Assembly: GCA_016281605.1 (NCBI GenBank)
Contig: JAEEJA010000075.1
Coordinates: 1-64,000 of the forward strand
Length of the DNA stretch: 64,000 nt
Reading direction: 5' to 3'
Source: Lachnospiraceae bacterium
GTDB lineage: Bacteria; Bacillota; Clostridia; Lachnospirales; Lachnospiraceae
The notes beneath the pieces were generated by a model. It was given only the letters and a program-made list of their open reading frames with translations. It was not told the origin of the DNA and ran no database searches. Below are positions 9,123 to 18,663 of this stretch, in pieces; the first letter of the stretch is position 1; each line of letters begins with the position of its first letter. Position numbers and translations under genes: made by a program.

Positions 9123-9899
9123 CTATCTATTTTTCTTACTGTCTCTAGGCATATAATTTACGATGAGAAGTATTATAAGAACCACTAAAAATATAACTGT
9201 AGAAAGAGAATACATTACAGGCTTTATGCCTCTCTTTAACTGTCCGTAAATCAGAGTTGACAGGGTATCTATTCCCGCTCCCTTCGTAAAGTATGTCACC
9301 ACAAAATCATCCATAGACATGGTTAGTGCCATAAAAAATCCACTTATTACTCCAGGCATTATTTCGGGCAGGATAACCTTGATAAATGCAGACACCGGTC
9401 CTGCTCCTAAGTCTCTTGCAGCTTCGTAGATACTCATATTGGTGCTCTTTAGTTTGGGCAATATAGAAAGCAGTACATAAGGTATGTTAAATGTAACGTG
9501 AGCAAGAAGTATACTGGTTGTACCAAGATTCATAACTCTCGAAAGTGTAAGCATAAGCAGTATACCTGTAACTATATCCGCGTTCAGCATAGGAATATTT
9601 CCAAATGCTAACATTACCTTTACCTGCTTCTTTCTCATATATACTATACCAACAGCTGCAGGAAGTGCTATAAGGGTTGCTATCAAAGCAGATAAAAATG
9701 CTATGTAAAGTGTATTATAAAGAGCATGAATTATGGTTTTATTCATAAACAGTACTTTATACCACTTTAAAGTAAATCCACCCCAAACAGCTCTTGAACG
9801 AGAATTATTAAATGAAAGTACCACCAGTATTCCTATGGGTACATATAAAAACAAAAATATTAAAACGACGTAGAATCGCATTACAAACCTTTTGATCAT
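9123..9899 (-). CDS. potC: Polyamine ABC transporter permease, PotC type
   Basis: The 258-aa permease has N-terminal FLYVPIGILVVLSFNNSR, a LNADIVTGILLML segment characteristic of PotC, and the EAA coupling loop YEAARDLGAGPVSAFIKVILPEI followed by MDDFVVTYFTKG. It pairs with PotB to form the transmembrane channel. Its ATG overlaps the potA stop codon (ATGA, 4-nt overlap), which indicates translational coupling. About six membrane helices are predicted by eye. Confidence 0.9.
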   Translation of the reverse strand: MIKRFVMRFYVVLIFLFLYVPIGILVVLSFNNSRSRAVWGGFTLKWYKVLFMNKTIIHALYNTLYIAFLSALIATLIALPAAVGIVYMRKKQVKVMLAFGNIPMLNADIVTGILLMLTLSRVMNLGTTSILLAHVTFNIPYVLLSILPKLKSTNMSIYEAARDLGAGPVSAFIKVILPEIMPGVISGFFMALTMSMDDFVVTYFTKGAGIDTLSTLIYGQLKRGIKPVMYSLSTVIFLVVLIILLIVNYMPRDSKKNR

Positions 9900-10957
9900 T
9901 TATTGCCACCTTTTGTCATCAATCTGATATTAAATGGGTCGATATGCACTCCGACTTGCGAGCCAACCGGAGTACAAAGGGTAGAGCATACCATAAGACT
10001 AAAGTTATTACATTTTACTCTTGACTGATAATGAACTCCCTTAAATATAACCTCCGTCACTTCTCCGTTTACAGTTCCTTCACCCGGTGAAGTAAGCTCT
10101 ATATCCTCAGGTCTTATCATAACATCCACCTTATCTCCCGGCTTGAATCCTTCATCTGTACACTCAAAAACCGCTCCCATAATATCAACTGATGAAGAAC
10201 TCTTTACAGAACCGTCCAAGAGATTTACATCCCCTACAAACTTTGCAACATAGGCATTATCCGGCTCATTGTAAATATCTTCAGGTGTACCAATCTGCTC
10301 TATTACACCATGATTCATGATAACAATAGTATCAGACATAGTAAGTGCCTCTTCCTGATCATGTGTTACATAGACAAATGTTATTCCAAGTTCATTTTTC
10401 AGACGCATAAGCTCTAACTGCATGGATTGTCTTAGTTTTAAGTCCAAAGCTCCAAGGGGTTCATCCAAAAGAAGAATCTTAGGCTCATTTACTATAGCTC
10501 TGGCTATGGCTATACGCTGTTTCTGTCCACCGGAAAGAGTTGCAGGATATCTTTCTTCAAATCCCTCCAGATTAACAAGCTTTAAAGCGTATTTAATTTT
10601 ATCCTCTATAAAGCTTTTTGACTTTTTCTTTATCTTTAAACCAAAGGCAATATTCTCTGCTATTGTCATATGATTAAATAGTGAATAATGCTGAAACACT
10701 GTATTTATCTCTCTTTTTTCAGGAGGTAAATCCTTTATATCCTTCCCCTCAAAAGTAATACTTCCACTATCCGGAGTCTCAAATCCTGCCATTAGTCTCA
10801 ATGTTGTAGATTTTCCACATCCGGAAGGACCTAAAAGTGTTACGAACTCATTTTTTCTGATATATAAATTAAAATCCTTAAGTACTTTGGTATCACCAAA
10901 GGATTTTGAAATATCCTTAAGATTTAACAGTACATCATCAGGTATAATCTTTGCCAT
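9896..10957 (-). CDS. potA: Polyamine ABC transporter ATP-binding protein
   Basis: The 353-aa ATPase has Walker A GPSGCGKST, Q-loop region FQHYSLFNHM, signature LSGGQKQR, Walker B ILLLDEPLGALD and switch His in YVTHDQEEA. A C-terminal TOBE-like domain (DVMIRPEDIEL) is the regulatory half typical of PotA/MalK-type subunits. It powers polyamine import through PotB/PotC. It is first in a tight four-gene operon with overlapping or nearly touching genes. An AAGGAG site precedes the ATG. Confidence 0.95.
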   Translation of the reverse strand: MAKIIPDDVLLNLKDISKSFGDTKVLKDFNLYIRKNEFVTLLGPSGCGKSTTLRLMAGFETPDSGSITFEGKDIKDLPPEKREINTVFQHYSLFNHMTIAENIAFGLKIKKKSKSFIEDKIKYALKLVNLEGFEERYPATLSGGQKQRIAIARAIVNEPKILLLDEPLGALDLKLRQSMQLELMRLKNELGITFVYVTHDQEEALTMSDTIVIMNHGVIEQIGTPEDIYNEPDNAYVAKFVGDVNLLDGSVKSSSSVDIMGAVFECTDEGFKPGDKVDVMIRPEDIELTSPGEGTVNGEVTEVIFKGVHYQSRVKCNNFSLMVCSTLCTPVGSQVGVHIDPFNIRLMTKGGNK

Positions 10958-11022
10958 TATCTTCTCCTTGCTGAAAATTTAAAAGTTTATTCATATGCTA
11001 AAAAACAAAAATATAGCAATTT

Positions 11023-11051
11023 ACGATACCATAAAACCACTAAATTTACAA
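11023..11051 (-). promoter_or_regulatory. Possible promoter of the pot operon
   Basis: TTGTAA (11046-11051) and TATCGT (11023-11028) are 17 bp apart on the minus strand, about 65 bp upstream of potA. The -10 is imperfect. The region also holds a loose inverted repeat GTGATTT/AAATCAC. Confidence 0.35.
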
Positions 11052-11135
11052 GTGATTTTACTACATTTTTAATTACTTGAAATCACATCCTTTGCGGAGA
11101 GTTTTTAATTAATAAGAAACTCAGTTTCCAATTAA

Positions 11136-11160
11136 AAAAAGCAGGACAAGCCTGCTTTTT
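11136..11160 (-). terminator. Terminator of the NlpC/P60 gene
   Basis: The stem 11136-11145/11151-11160 (AAAAAGCAGG with CCTGCTTTTT) has a 5-nt loop, followed on the minus strand by a T run. It lies about 70 bp after the gene's stop codon and before the pot operon promoter. Confidence 0.85.
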
Positions 11161-11227
11161 ATGATTAGGGGATCAGTTATTTTAACGACCCTACGATATA
11201 ATTCGGTTATAATTACGTATTAAGCAA

Positions 11228-12115
11228 TTATCCAATAACCTTGTAAGTTATGCCATATGCAACAACCTTTGAAGGAATTTTTTTAGCTGTAAGAGTTGCA
11301 GGAGCTGCAGCCCCATCTAAAGAAAGATTTGACTCTGCTTCGGTCTGCTCGACTGCTTCCGGAGCTGAAGTACCAGCTTCATCTGTAGAAATTACAGTCT
11401 CACTTACCTCTGATTCCTTATTCTCTTTTTTGGCTTCTTTTGCTTCTTTCTTTTTATCAAGAACACCCTTATACTTTACAGTATGATTTGAAGTACTTAC
11501 TACTTCAAACTTGGAATTAGACTTCTTGTCCTTTATAACATCACCCTTTTCAAGGTTCTTAACAAGTGATACTCTGATAACAGCCTTTACAGGTCCAAAG
11601 TACCTTCTCATGTAAGCATGAGTCTGCTCCATACATCCCGAATTCTGGCAATTAACAACAGTTCCTTTATCAGTAGCTATAGCGGCATGAGAACCGTAAA
11701 TAACTATATCTCCGTCCTTAGCCTTAGATGTGTCTGAACCAAGGCTCTTTCCGATTGCATTACGTGCACCGTACATAGCATAGGATGATCTTACACCAAA
11801 AAGGTTGATTCCCTGTGTCTTATAGATAGCACATACAAAGCCCGAACAATCACAACCATACTTAAGTGATGTTCCACCAAATGAATATCTAAGCTTTCCT
11901 ATGTACTTACGAGCTTCATTTACGATACTCTCTCCGGATACTTCCTTTCCACTTATAAGAGAACCGGCCTTTGCGCTTGATGCAACTCCGATAGCTCCAA
12001 AGCAAATAAATGAAATAATAACAACCGCTGTTAATAAAAACTTCTTGATAGATAACTCATTGCTCAACATGATTCTAATTGTGGACTTTAAGTTAATAAA
12101 TAAAAAAAGTCGCAC
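11228..12115 (-). CDS. Secreted or membrane-anchored NlpC/P60 cell-wall peptidase
   Basis: After a hydrophobic export segment (FLLTAVVIISFICFGAIGVA) an NlpC/P60 domain follows: YSFGGTSLKYGCDCSGFV with the catalytic Cys, and GDIVIYGSHAAIA with the catalytic His. The family cleaves D-Glu/DAP peptide bonds in peptidoglycan. The C-terminal third is a Lys/Glu-rich then Ser/Thr/Ala-rich linker ending in a short beta segment. The start is uncertain: GTG at 12115 has an AAGGAG site 4 nt away and a promoter 22 nt upstream of it, while the internal ATG at 12070 gives a neater signal peptide but has no ribosome site. Confidence 0.85.
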   Translation of the reverse strand: MRLFLFINLKSTIRIMLSNELSIKKFLLTAVVIISFICFGAIGVASSAKAGSLISGKEVSGESIVNEARKYIGKLRYSFGGTSLKYGCDCSGFVCAIYKTQGINLFGVRSSYAMYGARNAIGKSLGSDTSKAKDGDIVIYGSHAAIATDKGTVVNCQNSGCMEQTHAYMRRYFGPVKAVIRVSLVKNLEKGDVIKDKKSNSKFEVVSTSNHTVKYKGVLDKKKEAKEAKKENKESEVSETVISTDEAGTSAPEAVEQTEAESNLSLDGAAAPATLTAKKIPSKVVAYGITYKVIG

Positions 12116-12144
12116 ATATCTCCTTTTAAAAATGTTACAAAATT

Positions 12145-12173
12145 ATTATATAATAATTACATAATTATTGCAA
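12145..12173 (-). promoter_or_regulatory. Promoter of the NlpC/P60 gene
   Basis: TTGCAA (12168-12173), 17-bp spacer, TATAAT (12145-12150) on the minus strand. This places the transcript start near 12138, just ahead of the GTG start. Confidence 0.7.
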
Positions 12174-12249
12174 GGAGTTTTTTTATTTAATATTTGCGTA
12201 ATTAATTCATATATATCATGCCTTAAATTGTGAAATATTATCTATCATA

Positions 12250-13335
12250 TTAGTTATACTTCTTCTTCCATGTCTCCAGCAGTGCATCATCATCAAAGTA
12301 ATTAATCTTCATGGCTGCCTTAACTTCAGCAAGAGTCTTTTCTCCTACGCTTCTCGCGTAATCAGTTCCTTCTTTCAAGATATTTAAAACCTTTGTAACA
12401 TCCTTTTCATATTCAGCTCTTCTTTCTCTGATAGGAGCAAGCTCTTCTTCAAGAACTTTGATAAGGAATTTCTTTACCTTGACATCTCCAAGTCCCCCCT
12501 TCATATAGTGAGCCTTTAATTCATCAAGGTTAGCATACTCAGGAAGATATTTTTCAAAATGTGAATCATCTGAAAATGCATCCAGATAGGTAAATACAGC
12601 ATTTCCCTCAACCTTTCCCGGATCTTCAATCCTGATATGATCAGGGTCTGTATACATACTCATTACTTTAGTCTTAACATCCTTTGCAGAATCTGACAGA
12701 TATATACAATTTCCAAGAGATTTACTCATCTTGGCCTTTCCGTCAGTTCCGGGAAGTCTCGAGCATATCTTATTATCAGGGAGCATGGCACTTGGTTCTA
12801 CAAGTACCCCCTCCCCGTAAGTATTACCAAAGCTTCTGACTATCTCTCTTGTTTGCTCAAGCATAGGTAGCTGATCCTCTCCAACCGGTACAGTATCAGC
12901 CTTAAATAATGTTATATCAGCGGCCTGACTTATGGGATAGGTATAAAATCCTACCGGAATACTCGCCTGGAAATCTCTCATTTTAATCTCTGCTTTAACT
13001 GTAGGATTTCTCTGAAGTCTTGAGACTGTTACAAGATTCATATAGTAAAAAGATAGCTCACACAGCTCTTGAATCTGAGATTGTATAAATATATGTGTTT
13101 TAGATGGATCTATACCACATGAGAGATAATCCAATGTTACCTCTATGATACTCTCCCTAATCTTCTCAGGATTATCAGCATTATCAGTAAGCGCCTGAGC
13201 ATCAGCGATCATAATAAATATATCATCATATTCGCCTGAATTCTGCAATTGTACTCTTCTCTTAAGTGAACCTACGTAGTGTCCAAGATGTAATTTTCCT
13301 GTAGGTCTGTCTCCGGTTAGTATTACCTTTCCCAT
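12250..13335 (-). CDS. trpS: Tryptophanyl-tRNA synthetase
   Basis: A class I synthetase with HIGH-like motif [12 protein letters not shown] near the N-terminus, the TrpRS-typical [14 protein letters not shown] segment and KMSKS loop [10 protein letters not shown]. It charges tRNA-Trp in the cytosol. The start is MGKV at 13335; the upstream ATGGAGG is its ribosome site. The gene begins 16 nt after the P-type ATPase stop and has no T-box of its own, unlike trpBA in this window, so it is probably carried on the ATPase transcript. Confidence 0.96.
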   Translation of the reverse strand: MGKVILTGDRPTGKLHLGHYVGSLKRRVQLQNSGEYDDIFIMIADAQALTDNADNPEKIRESIIEVTLDYLSCGIDPSKTHIFIQSQIQELCELSFYYMNLVTVSRLQRNPTVKAEIKMRDFQASIPVGFYTYPISQAADITLFKADTVPVGEDQLPMLEQTREIVRSFGNTYGEGVLVEPSAMLPDNKICSRLPGTDGKAKMSKSLGNCIYLSDSAKDVKTKVMSMYTDPDHIRIEDPGKVEGNAVFTYLDAFSDDSHFEKYLPEYANLDELKAHYMKGGLGDVKVKKFLIKVLEEELAPIRERRAEYEKDVTKVLNILKEGTDYARSVGEKTLAEVKAAMKINYFDDDALLETWKKKYN

Positions 13336-13351
13336 TGTTAGTGCCTCCATG

Positions 13352-15430
13352 TTATTCTTTAATTAAATTTGTTGTGTTTTTAACACCTATTGCAACTGTA
13401 GATACATTGTGCAAAAGTGCTGTAGTCTGTGGCCGCATAAGCCCTGTCATTCCCAAAATCATAAGTAGCGAATTAAAGCCTACTATACCCTTATAATTTA
13501 AACTTATTCTTTGCATAAGAGCAGTACTCAGTTTCTTTAACTCTACTAAGCTTCCCAAATTATCGGCAGCAATAGTTACATCTGCGATTTCTCTGGCTAT
13601 AGCAGCTCCTGAGGTTACAGCTATACCTACATCAGCTTCCGAAAGGGCAGGCGAATCATTTACACCATCTCCTACCATAACAACCCTGCTTCCCTTCTCT
13701 TTCTCCTGCTTTATGTAATTAGCTTTATCTAAAGGCAAGAGTTGAGCCTTGTACTCATCCACACCTGCAAGAGAAGCTATAACACCGGCTGTTTTTTCGT
13801 TATCGCCCGTAAGCATCACTATCTTCTTAAATCCGTAATCATGAAGGTCGCAAATAAGCTTCTGTATACCTTCTTTAAGCGGATCCTCTATTTCTATAAT
13901 CGCTGCAATTTCCTTACCTATTGCCAGATAAAGATGGGAGTATGAATCAGATAATTGATCCAGCTTATACTCTTCACCATCCGGAACCTTGCATCCCAAA
14001 TCTTCCGATACAAAATGCCAGCTTCCTATATAGACATCCTCACCTCCTATGGTACTTGCAACGCCATGGGCTATAACATAATTAACCTTTGTATGCATCT
14101 CTTCATGCTGTAGGTCCTTATCCAGAGCTGCCTTAACAACTGCATTTGCCATAGAATGTGGGTAATGCTCTTCTAAACAGGCTGAAATCCTAAGCATCTC
14201 GTCCGGATTACGTCCTCCGAGTGCAATTACATCCCTTACTATAGGATCTGCCTTTGTTATAGTGCCTGTTTTATCAAATACTATGGTATCAGCCTCGGCA
14301 ATAGCCTCTAAGAACTTACCACCCTTGACTGACATCCCTGACTCTCCTGCCTCTCTCATAGCCGATAAAACAGCAATAGGCATGGAAAGCTTTAGTGCAC
14401 AGCAAAAATCCACCATAAGTATGGATACTGCCTTTGAAACATTTCTTGTAAAAAGATAAGTAAGGAGAGTTGCACCAAATGTATAAGGCACCAGCTTATC
14501 AGCCAGCTTAGAAGCCTTATCCTCTGAATCTGATTTAAGCTTTTCGGACTCCTCTATCATTTTAACAAGTCTATCATAGTGTCCCGCTCCTGCGACCGCT
14601 TTGGCGCTAATTGTTATCTCTCCATCATCCACAACGGTTCCGGCATATACATAACCGCCTTCCTCCTTGTGAACAGGAAGGGACTCTCCTGTAAGTGAAG
14701 ACTGATTAATGGCTGCCTCACCTTTTAAAACCGTTCCATCCACAGGAATTACATTACCGGTTCTTGCAATTACCCTGTCACCAATCTTAACCTTGCTTAC
14801 ATCTACAAGAACCTCATCTCCTGCATCTGTTTCAATCCAAACCTTATCCACATTCAGTGACATGGCTCTGGCCAAATCCTCCACAGACTTCTTATGGGTC
14901 CACTCTTCCATGATGTCGCCAAATCTCAACAGAAACATTATGTTTGATGCTGTATCAAAATCTCCTCGAAGCAGTGATACTCCTATACTTACAGCATCTA
15001 AGACCGAAACCTCTATCTTACCTCTTACTATGCACTTTAAGCCCCTCCATATAAATGGAATGGCTTTTATTATTCCTCTGATACGCCTGAAGAGAATCGG
15101 CATTACAAAACGATTCAGTACATTTACCGCTACATGATAGAAAATCTTATCTTCATAACTATGCCTTATATCCCTTCCCGTATACATGGGAGTTTCTATA
15201 TTTACTTCTTCAAATGAAAACCTTGATAATGTATCTAAGAGTTCTTTTCTTTTATTAGTATCATAAAAAATTATAGCATTACAGCTTCTTTCATTGACAG
15301 AAACCTTAGAAACATACTCCAGCTCATCTATATAGGTCTCAAGAATATCAGCCTCCTCAAAAGAAAAATATCTCTTGAAAAAGTGAATCCTGAGCCTATC
15401 CTTGGATTCATGTAATATCTTACATCTCAT
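13352..15430 (-). CDS. P1B-type heavy-metal-transporting ATPase with atypical metal-site motif
   Basis: The 692-aa ATPase has the actuator motif LTGESLPV, phosphorylation loop DKTGTITK, and hinge [10 protein letters not shown], as in P1B metal pumps. The helix that usually carries CPC/CPx reads [11 protein letters not shown], so the metal-site signature is altered. The N-terminal ~75 residues look like a heavy-metal-associated fold without its CxxC. Only a few helices are obvious before the actuator domain. It follows a small single-helix protein by 26 nt, an arrangement like mycobacterial ctpC with its PacL partner. The transported metal cannot be assigned. A GAGG site precedes the ATG. Confidence 0.88.
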   Translation of the reverse strand: MRCKILHESKDRLRIHFFKRYFSFEEADILETYIDELEYVSKVSVNERSCNAIIFYDTNKRKELLDTLSRFSFEEVNIETPMYTGRDIRHSYEDKIFYHVAVNVLNRFVMPILFRRIRGIIKAIPFIWRGLKCIVRGKIEVSVLDAVSIGVSLLRGDFDTASNIMFLLRFGDIMEEWTHKKSVEDLARAMSLNVDKVWIETDAGDEVLVDVSKVKIGDRVIARTGNVIPVDGTVLKGEAAINQSSLTGESLPVHKEEGGYVYAGTVVDDGEITISAKAVAGAGHYDRLVKMIEESEKLKSDSEDKASKLADKLVPYTFGATLLTYLFTRNVSKAVSILMVDFCCALKLSMPIAVLSAMREAGESGMSVKGGKFLEAIAEADTIVFDKTGTITKADPIVRDVIALGGRNPDEMLRISACLEEHYPHSMANAVVKAALDKDLQHEEMHTKVNYVIAHGVASTIGGEDVYIGSWHFVSEDLGCKVPDGEEYKLDQLSDSYSHLYLAIGKEIAAIIEIEDPLKEGIQKLICDLHDYGFKKIVMLTGDNEKTAGVIASLAGVDEYKAQLLPLDKANYIKQEKEKGSRVVMVGDGVNDSPALSEADVGIAVTSGAAIAREIADVTIAADNLGSLVELKKLSTALMQRISLNYKGIVGFNSLLMILGMTGLMRPQTTALLHNVSTVAIGVKNTTNLIKE

Positions 15431-15456
15431 AGGTTATCCTCACTTTACATGAAACT

Positions 15457-15756
15457 TTAAGCTTCTTCCTCATTTTTCATGGCATCTGCCTCTTCAACGA
15501 TTTCTCTGGCATCCTTTATAAGCTCTTCTTCCTCCTGGCGATACCTTTCTTCGTTGATTTCTCTTGCATCACAGGCTATGTCCTGGCAATTCTCCTTAAA
15601 GTTGGTTGCCTTTGCCAAACAAGCGTCTGCGCCTCTCATGGCACAAGCTGTTACATGAGTGTAAACCTTCTTAGCTTCCTTGCTTGCAAGTATGGTTAAA
15701 CCTACTGTACCTGCTAAAAATCCGCATGCTACCATTCCTATGTTCTTTAATTTCAT
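15457..15756 (-). CDS. Small membrane-anchored P-ATPase partner protein (PacL-like layout)
   Basis: About 99 residues: one glycine-rich N-terminal membrane helix (GMVACGFLAGTVGLTILAS), then a helical cytosolic part with four Cys (at ACAMRGADACLAK and ENCQDIACDAR) and a strongly acidic C-terminus. It is immediately upstream of the P1B ATPase. Mycobacterial PacL proteins, scaffolds or chaperones for P1B pumps, share this size, single N-terminal helix, AxRGxxxA-like segment and metal-binding tail. Homology is not shown, only similar layout and context. The start is MKLK at 15756, six bases after ATGGAGG. Confidence 0.7.
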   Translation of the reverse strand: MKLKNIGMVACGFLAGTVGLTILASKEAKKVYTHVTACAMRGADACLAKATNFKENCQDIACDAREINEERYRQEEEELIKDAREIVEEADAMKNEEEA

Positions 15757-15928
15757 ATGAACCTCCATTCCTTTTCTTTATAGAAAAATGATATAATAGG
15801 CCATACAAACTAATAATTATAAGATATTCCTACATCCGTTTATTAAACTTTTTATTATCTCTTTTCTCTTAACTATCTTTACCATAATCCCATACCCATT
15901 TTACGGTAAAGTTCTCTTTAACTGTCAA

Positions 15929-16009
15929 TCACTCCTTTCCATACCCTGTGATTACAGTCAGCGCAAGGCAAATTATAGCTGCCCACGCAAAAAACTTATG
16001 ATATTTCAA
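15929..16009 (-). CDS. Candidate 26-aa membrane micropeptide
   Basis: A TTG-started frame encodes a 26-residue peptide: a short basic N-terminus, one hydrophobic helix (FFAWAAIICLALTVITGYG) and KE. GGGGG lies 7 nt before the TTG, the same GGGGGAAT site and spacing used by mecA and the GH25 gene here. An in-frame ATG at 16015 is too close to that site. It sits between the SpoIIE-type phosphatase and the PacL-like gene on the same strand. I do not recognise a function. The rest of the 15757-16066 gap shows nothing convincing. Confidence 0.45.
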   Translation of the reverse strand: MKYHKFFAWAAIICLALTVITGYGKE

Positions 16010-16066
16010 ACACATTCCCCCTTTCAAAGTTTTATATTATATATAAAATATTAATTATCAGCTTTC

Positions 16067-17605
16067 TTATTGATTTCCCATATATCTAACACTAAGCATA
16101 GTGATATCATCAAATTGTGGTTCATCCTTTGCAAAAGCTTTAATATCATCTCTAAGCGCTTCATCAATCTCCTTAAGAGGGGCATCGGGTTTTTTATTTA
16201 ATGCATTTATCATCCTGTCCATACCGTAGAGCTCAAGCTTTTTGTTATTTGCTTCAGTAACTCCATCCGTATAAACAAAAAGTACATCTCCTTTTTTTAG
16301 CAGAAGACTTCCACCCTTATAATCAATATCTTCAAGAGTTGCAAGGGGTGGTGAATGCTTTTCCATCAATATTGTAAATTCTTTTCCTTTTCTGTATAGA
16401 GCCGGATACTCGTGACCTGCATTACAATAATCAAGCTTTCCTGTGGAGAGAGATAGTATTCCAAGCCATGCAGTTACAAACATCTGCATTTTGTTACCGT
16501 CGCAAAGCTGATTATTAACCTTCGAAAGTATATCCGCAGGACTCTCCCACTCTCCGTCTATAGTACGATTCTTTATAAGAGTTCTTGCAATCATCATAAA
16601 GAGTGCAGCGGGAATTCCTTTTCCGGAAACATCTGCTATTACCATGGCAAGATGATCATCATCCACCATGAAAAAATCATAAAAATCTCCACCGATTTCC
16701 TTAGCAGGCTTCATGGATGCATAAAGGTCAAACTCCTTTTTTTCAGGCAAAAACGGAAATGTTCTTGGAAGGATATTCTCCTGTATTTCCGACGCAATCA
16801 TAAGGTCATGACTTATGACTGCTGCCTTTCTGCCCTGCGTCACATTGAGCACGCAATACATAAGCAGTATAACCAGCATCAGCACTCCGCTGTTTAAGGA
16901 AATACCATAGATTTTCATAGTAAGTAAAGCAACTGTAAACGGAGCAAATATATACAAACAAAGAATAATAATCTTGAATTTATCAAGCTGCTTTCTTTCG
17001 AGCATCACGATAATAAATATAATTATCAGAGTTGCCATCGGATAAATCAAGGATATCGGATATAACGTCATTCTCTTATACACACCTTCAGGCCCGACAG
17101 TAAAGTACCAGCCAAAGAAAGGATTAATTATTTTAATTAGTAAATCCAAAGCGCCTAAACACTTGATTCCCAAGTCAATCTTCTTATAATGAGGATTATT
17201 AAGTATTATAAGATTTTTTACATATAGCCAAAACAGTACTGCCTCACAAGGCGCACAGAGATAAAAAAGCGCATTGTCAATTAAGTTAAGAATCCTGAGC
17301 TCAGGCATACCATCTAGCATCCAAGCCCCGGCATCCAAAAAGAACGCTACGGATACAACAAATATAAGCTGTAACAATGCTCTTAGATCCGAACCGTTTT
17401 TTTGCAAATCAAAAACAATCCCGGCAAAAAGGATATAGCCCAAAAACATACCAAATAAATCGATGCCGATATTTAGTACATATATATGTTTTAATGAGGT
17501 TACTTTAACCTGCATCAGAAAAAAGATAGTACAAGCTATCATTAATACAAACAAAAAACTGATAAGCAATAGCTGTCTTTTTTCTTTTTTACCTACCTTT
17601 ACCAT
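16067..17605 (-). CDS. Membrane-bound SpoIIE-type PP2C serine phosphatase
   Basis: The N-terminal half holds about eight hydrophobic helices. The C-terminal ~230 residues are a SpoIIE/RsbU PP2C domain with EIGGDFYDFF, VIADVSGKGIPAALFM, DGVTEANN and FDDITMLSVRY, including the metal-binding Asp residues. Such enzymes dephosphorylate anti-sigma-factor antagonists in response to a membrane signal. No anti-sigma or STAS gene is adjacent, so the target is unknown. The start is MVKVGKK at 17605, preceded by AAGGAG; the longer frame overlaps the G3E GTPase gene and is unlikely. Confidence 0.88.
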   Translation of the reverse strand: MVKVGKKEKRQLLLISFLFVLMIACTIFFLMQVKVTSLKHIYVLNIGIDLFGMFLGYILFAGIVFDLQKNGSDLRALLQLIFVVSVAFFLDAGAWMLDGMPELRILNLIDNALFYLCAPCEAVLFWLYVKNLIILNNPHYKKIDLGIKCLGALDLLIKIINPFFGWYFTVGPEGVYKRMTLYPISLIYPMATLIIIFIIVMLERKQLDKFKIIILCLYIFAPFTVALLTMKIYGISLNSGVLMLVILLMYCVLNVTQGRKAAVISHDLMIASEIQENILPRTFPFLPEKKEFDLYASMKPAKEIGGDFYDFFMVDDDHLAMVIADVSGKGIPAALFMMIARTLIKNRTIDGEWESPADILSKVNNQLCDGNKMQMFVTAWLGILSLSTGKLDYCNAGHEYPALYRKGKEFTILMEKHSPPLATLEDIDYKGGSLLLKKGDVLFVYTDGVTEANNKKLELYGMDRMINALNKKPDAPLKEIDEALRDDIKAFAKDEPQFDDITMLSVRYMGNQ

Positions 17606-17621
17606 ATAGGAATACTCCTTT

Positions 17622-18653
17622 TTAATGTGAAAGATGTGATGTTTTTCCGTGAATAAAATCATCACTTTCACTATATCTTCCAATGATGTCTACAATTGTT
17701 TTTTCCTGCATATCTTCACCTATAACCGTAATAACCTCCTGCCCCTCCTTTTGGATGTTAATCTCTGATTTTTGAGGCGTTATATTTAATTCATACCAGT
17801 TATTATCGATTTTTAGATATCCTTTAATCCTGTATATATGACCTGTGTGGGAAGCTTCAAAAAGTTCACCTGTCATTTTCTCTATACTTTCCTTTTTAAT
17901 CTTTAGATTGTAAAAGAATAAAGAGCGATATTTATTATTATCAGATATATGCTTTTTTAAGTAACTCTCAGTTTTATAACCACACTCTGAGATAAGCTTA
18001 TACTCAGCTTCACCAAAAAGCGCTCTGTCTCCTGCGATTATATCTTTTTTTTCATTAATGTACACAGGTCCTTCTGTAGCAGAAATCAGATTATATCTTC
18101 TGTTACATTTATTCTCTTCTAGTATATTATTTAAGAATATAATAGTCTGATTTAGAGATTTGCGTAACTCTCCCTGCAAAAGGTCTGTCTTGCTAAATAC
18201 AACGATACCCGCATCTGCAGTCTGAGTGGAAAGAATATACTTCGAGTCCTCCGACATCTCCGTTTCCATGACGCTATCAACAACAGCTATTACATTACCA
18301 ACCTCATACTTTCCTTCTACAGGTTCTTCATGTAAGATATCAAAAAACTCGTCCACATCATATATTCCCGATGGTTCGACTATTATCCTGTCAACTCCCA
18401 TCATCCCCATGGATATCAGCTTTGTTTTAAATCTTCTTCGGTAACAATCCATATCACCTGCGACTATCATGCCAATTTGACATAAATCCCCAAGTTCCTC
18501 GTGAAGCAGCATAAGGTCCACACTTATGGCACCATAATCATTCTCTATTATACCTACTTTTTCACCTTTACTTACAAGATACTTAACATAGTTTTTTAAA
18601 AAAGTAGTTTTACCGGAACCTAAAAATCCCGTTATCAAGTCAACCTTCTTCAT
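17622..18653 (-). CDS. CobW/G3E-family GTPase lacking the canonical CxCC metal motif
   Basis: The Walker A ITGFLGSGKTT and the switch segment DRIIVEPSG identify a CobW/COG0523-type G3E GTPase, a family of metallochaperones and metal-insertion proteins. Where the family usually has GCxCC, this protein reads IVAGDMDCYRRRF with one Cys, so the usual metal site is absent. The C-terminal domain matches the CobW C-terminal fold only loosely. The ATG at 18653 has AAGG 8 nt upstream; the GTG at 18662 is less likely. It is in tandem with MYG1-like and SpoIIE-type genes. The partner metal or enzyme is unknown. Confidence 0.8.
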   Translation of the reverse strand: MKKVDLITGFLGSGKTTFLKNYVKYLVSKGEKVGIIENDYGAISVDLMLLHEELGDLCQIGMIVAGDMDCYRRRFKTKLISMGMMGVDRIIVEPSGIYDVDEFFDILHEEPVEGKYEVGNVIAVVDSVMETEMSEDSKYILSTQTADAGIVVFSKTDLLQGELRKSLNQTIIFLNNILEENKCNRRYNLISATEGPVYINEKKDIIAGDRALFGEAEYKLISECGYKTESYLKKHISDNNKYRSLFFYNLKIKKESIEKMTGELFEASHTGHIYRIKGYLKIDNNWYELNITPQKSEINIQKEGQEVITVIGEDMQEKTIVDIIGRYSESDDFIHGKTSHLSH

Positions 18654-18663
18654 GACATACACC

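Noticed and set aside
17606-17683. Upstream start for the SpoIIE-type phosphatase
   Set aside because: It would overlap the G3E GTPase gene by about 60 nt and has no ribosome site; 17605 has AAGGAG.
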